Under the pieces are notes generated by a model, which did no database searches, was not told the DNA's origin, and saw only the letters and a list, made by a program, of their open reading frames with translations. Shown here in pieces: positions 4,780 to 5,354 of a stretch of DNA of 5,354 nucleotides (the first letter of the stretch is position 1; each line of letters starts with the position of its first letter). A program made the translations under genes and the position numbers. This DNA comes from UBA12026 sp035291405 (lineage in GTDB: Bacteria > Patescibacteriota > Microgenomatia > UBA8517): contig DATDSD010000027.1 of NCBI GenBank assembly GCA_035291405.1, forward strand, positions 1 through 5,354, in the 5' to 3' direction.

Positions 4780-5305
4780 AAGTTAAACTTAGTAACAATC
4801 CTGACTTGGGATTTAAACTCAAGGATGAAATTGAAACTTCTGGATATTTGTCAAATTCTTTTATACCTTTTAAAAAGTCAACAAATGAGGAGGTATTAGT
4901 AGTTGTAATTGAAATCTCCATGCCTTTGGAATTAATGACTGTTTCTCCTAATTTTAAGTCCGGATAATTTGTAGTAATTGTCTTGAATTCCAGATAGTTT
5001 TTAAAATTGTTGTTAGCAGAATCTAGTGATTTGACTAGTGATATTTTAGATATCCTATCCTTTGTCAATATAAGTTGCTGCTCAGTCTTTTCAAGTGAAG
5101 CCACCTCTGCCTTTAGGCTTAAATTTGAAGAGTCAATATTTTTAAGATTAAACGAGAAGTAAACAAACGCTGAAATCATTCCCAAAGAAGTAAGTATTAA
5201 GAGAATAACTGCGAAAACTGAAATTTTGTTTATTAATTTTGTTAATTTTACTGTTGAAACAGGTACCGTTAAATCTTCAGGAATTAAATTTATTCTTTTC
5301 TCCAT
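4769..5305 (-). CDS. pilN: PilN-like type IV pilus assembly protein
   Basis: PilN is a bitopic inner-membrane protein whose cytoplasmic N-terminus inserts into PilM. The key motif is present: EKRINLIPED at 2-11, matching the family's INLLP PilM-binding segment. One membrane helix follows at about 29-52 (VFAVILLILTSLGMISAFVY), then a coiled-coil-like region (about 55-90) and a small alpha/beta domain containing FVDFLKGIKEFDKYPEVSIS. The 178-residue length fits the family. The start ATG at 5305 is well supported by a Shine-Dalgarno site eight bases upstream, and the gene lies three bases after the pilM stop. It overlaps pilO by 11 bases. Order pilM-pilN-pilO on one strand is the usual operon order. 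Confidence 0.88.
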   Translation of the reverse strand: MEKRINLIPEDLTVPVSTVKLTKLINKISVFAVILLILTSLGMISAFVYFSFNLKNIDSSNLSLKAEVASLEKTEQQLILTKDRISKISLVKSLDSANNNFKNYLEFKTITTNYPDLKLGETVINSKGMEISITTTNTSSFVDFLKGIKEFDKYPEVSISSLSLNPKSGLLLSLTYGI

Positions 5306-5308
5306 TTT

Positions 5309-5354
5309 TTATTCCTCTCGCATAGCTAAACCAGCAGCCGTACCATAATATGAT
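5309..5354 (-). CDS. pilM: C-terminus of PilM-like pilus assembly ATPase (5' part outside window)
   Basis: Only the last 14 codons plus stop are present, reading SYYGTAAGLAMREE. The run of small residues leading to GLA-R is how PilM (an actin-like, FtsA-related cytoplasmic protein) commonly ends, in the form ATAIGLALR. The stop TAA lies three bases before the pilN start. The call depends on this short tail and on the pilN-pilO genes that follow; the bulk of the gene lies to the right of the window on the minus strand. Confidence 0.75.
   Translation of the reverse strand, partial: SYYGTAAGLAMREE
5314..5318 (-). promoter_or_regulatory. Shine-Dalgarno site of pilN
   Basis: On the minus strand AGAGG lies eight bases before the pilN ATG, inside the last codons of pilM. 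It is the clearest ribosome binding site in the window and shows that the organism does use Shine-Dalgarno initiation for some internal operon genes, in contrast to the promoter-proximal rpmF and rpsP starts. Confidence 0.75.

Noticed and set aside
1..5354. CRISPR array, insertion sequence, prophage or toxin-antitoxin system
   Set aside because: No spaced direct repeats, transposase or integrase motifs, terminal inverted repeats or recognisable toxin or antitoxin products were seen on either strand.

Overview
The window is AT-rich, gene-dense bacterial chromosome that uses the standard bacterial code: TAA, TAG and TGA all act as terminal stops, and TGA ends the S16 gene. Small compact proteins, short intergenic gaps, near absence of Shine-Dalgarno motifs, and a type IV pilus pilMNO cluster next to core information genes suggest an ultrasmall Candidate Phyla Radiation (Patescibacteria) genome, perhaps Microgenomates-like. 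That assignment is inference; no rRNA gene is present to settle it.

Layout. Bases 2-1624 (+) hold the 3'-terminal 540 codons of recG, whose start lies outside the window. Bases 1662-1973 (+) hold an unrecognised 103-codon frame interrupted by one in-frame TAA. Bases 2017-2175 (+) encode ribosomal protein bL32. A 73-aa cysteine-containing unknown protein lies on the minus strand (2177-2398), ending one base from the bL32 stop. nusB (2480-2848) and rnc (2856-3524) follow on the plus strand, seven bases apart. A GC-richer spacer with two inverted repeats leads to rpsP (3596-3853), which overlaps khpA (3850-4089) by four bases. Convergent to these, the minus strand carries pilO, pilN and the last codons of pilM, read leftwards from the window's right edge.

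Function. The plus-strand genes serve RNA and ribosome biology: L32 and S16 build the two ribosomal subunits, NusB takes part in rRNA antitermination, RNase III processes rRNA precursors, and KhpA is a small RNA-binding KH protein. RecG handles stalled forks and branched DNA. The minus-strand genes encode the inner-membrane alignment complex of a type IV pilus or related secretion machine.

Most notable. Good sigma70-type promoters sit so close to the start codons of rpmF, rpsP and the interrupted ORF (6, 7 and 8 bases between the -10 box and ATG) that these messages are predicted to be leaderless; the 73-aa gene has a similar, slightly longer arrangement (10 bases). The pil genes instead show a normal Shine-Dalgarno site. 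The interrupted frame at 1662-1973 is either a recent single-base nonsense pseudogene or a readthrough gene. I found no mobile element, CRISPR array, tRNA or rRNA gene, and no convincing novel defence or biosynthetic system.
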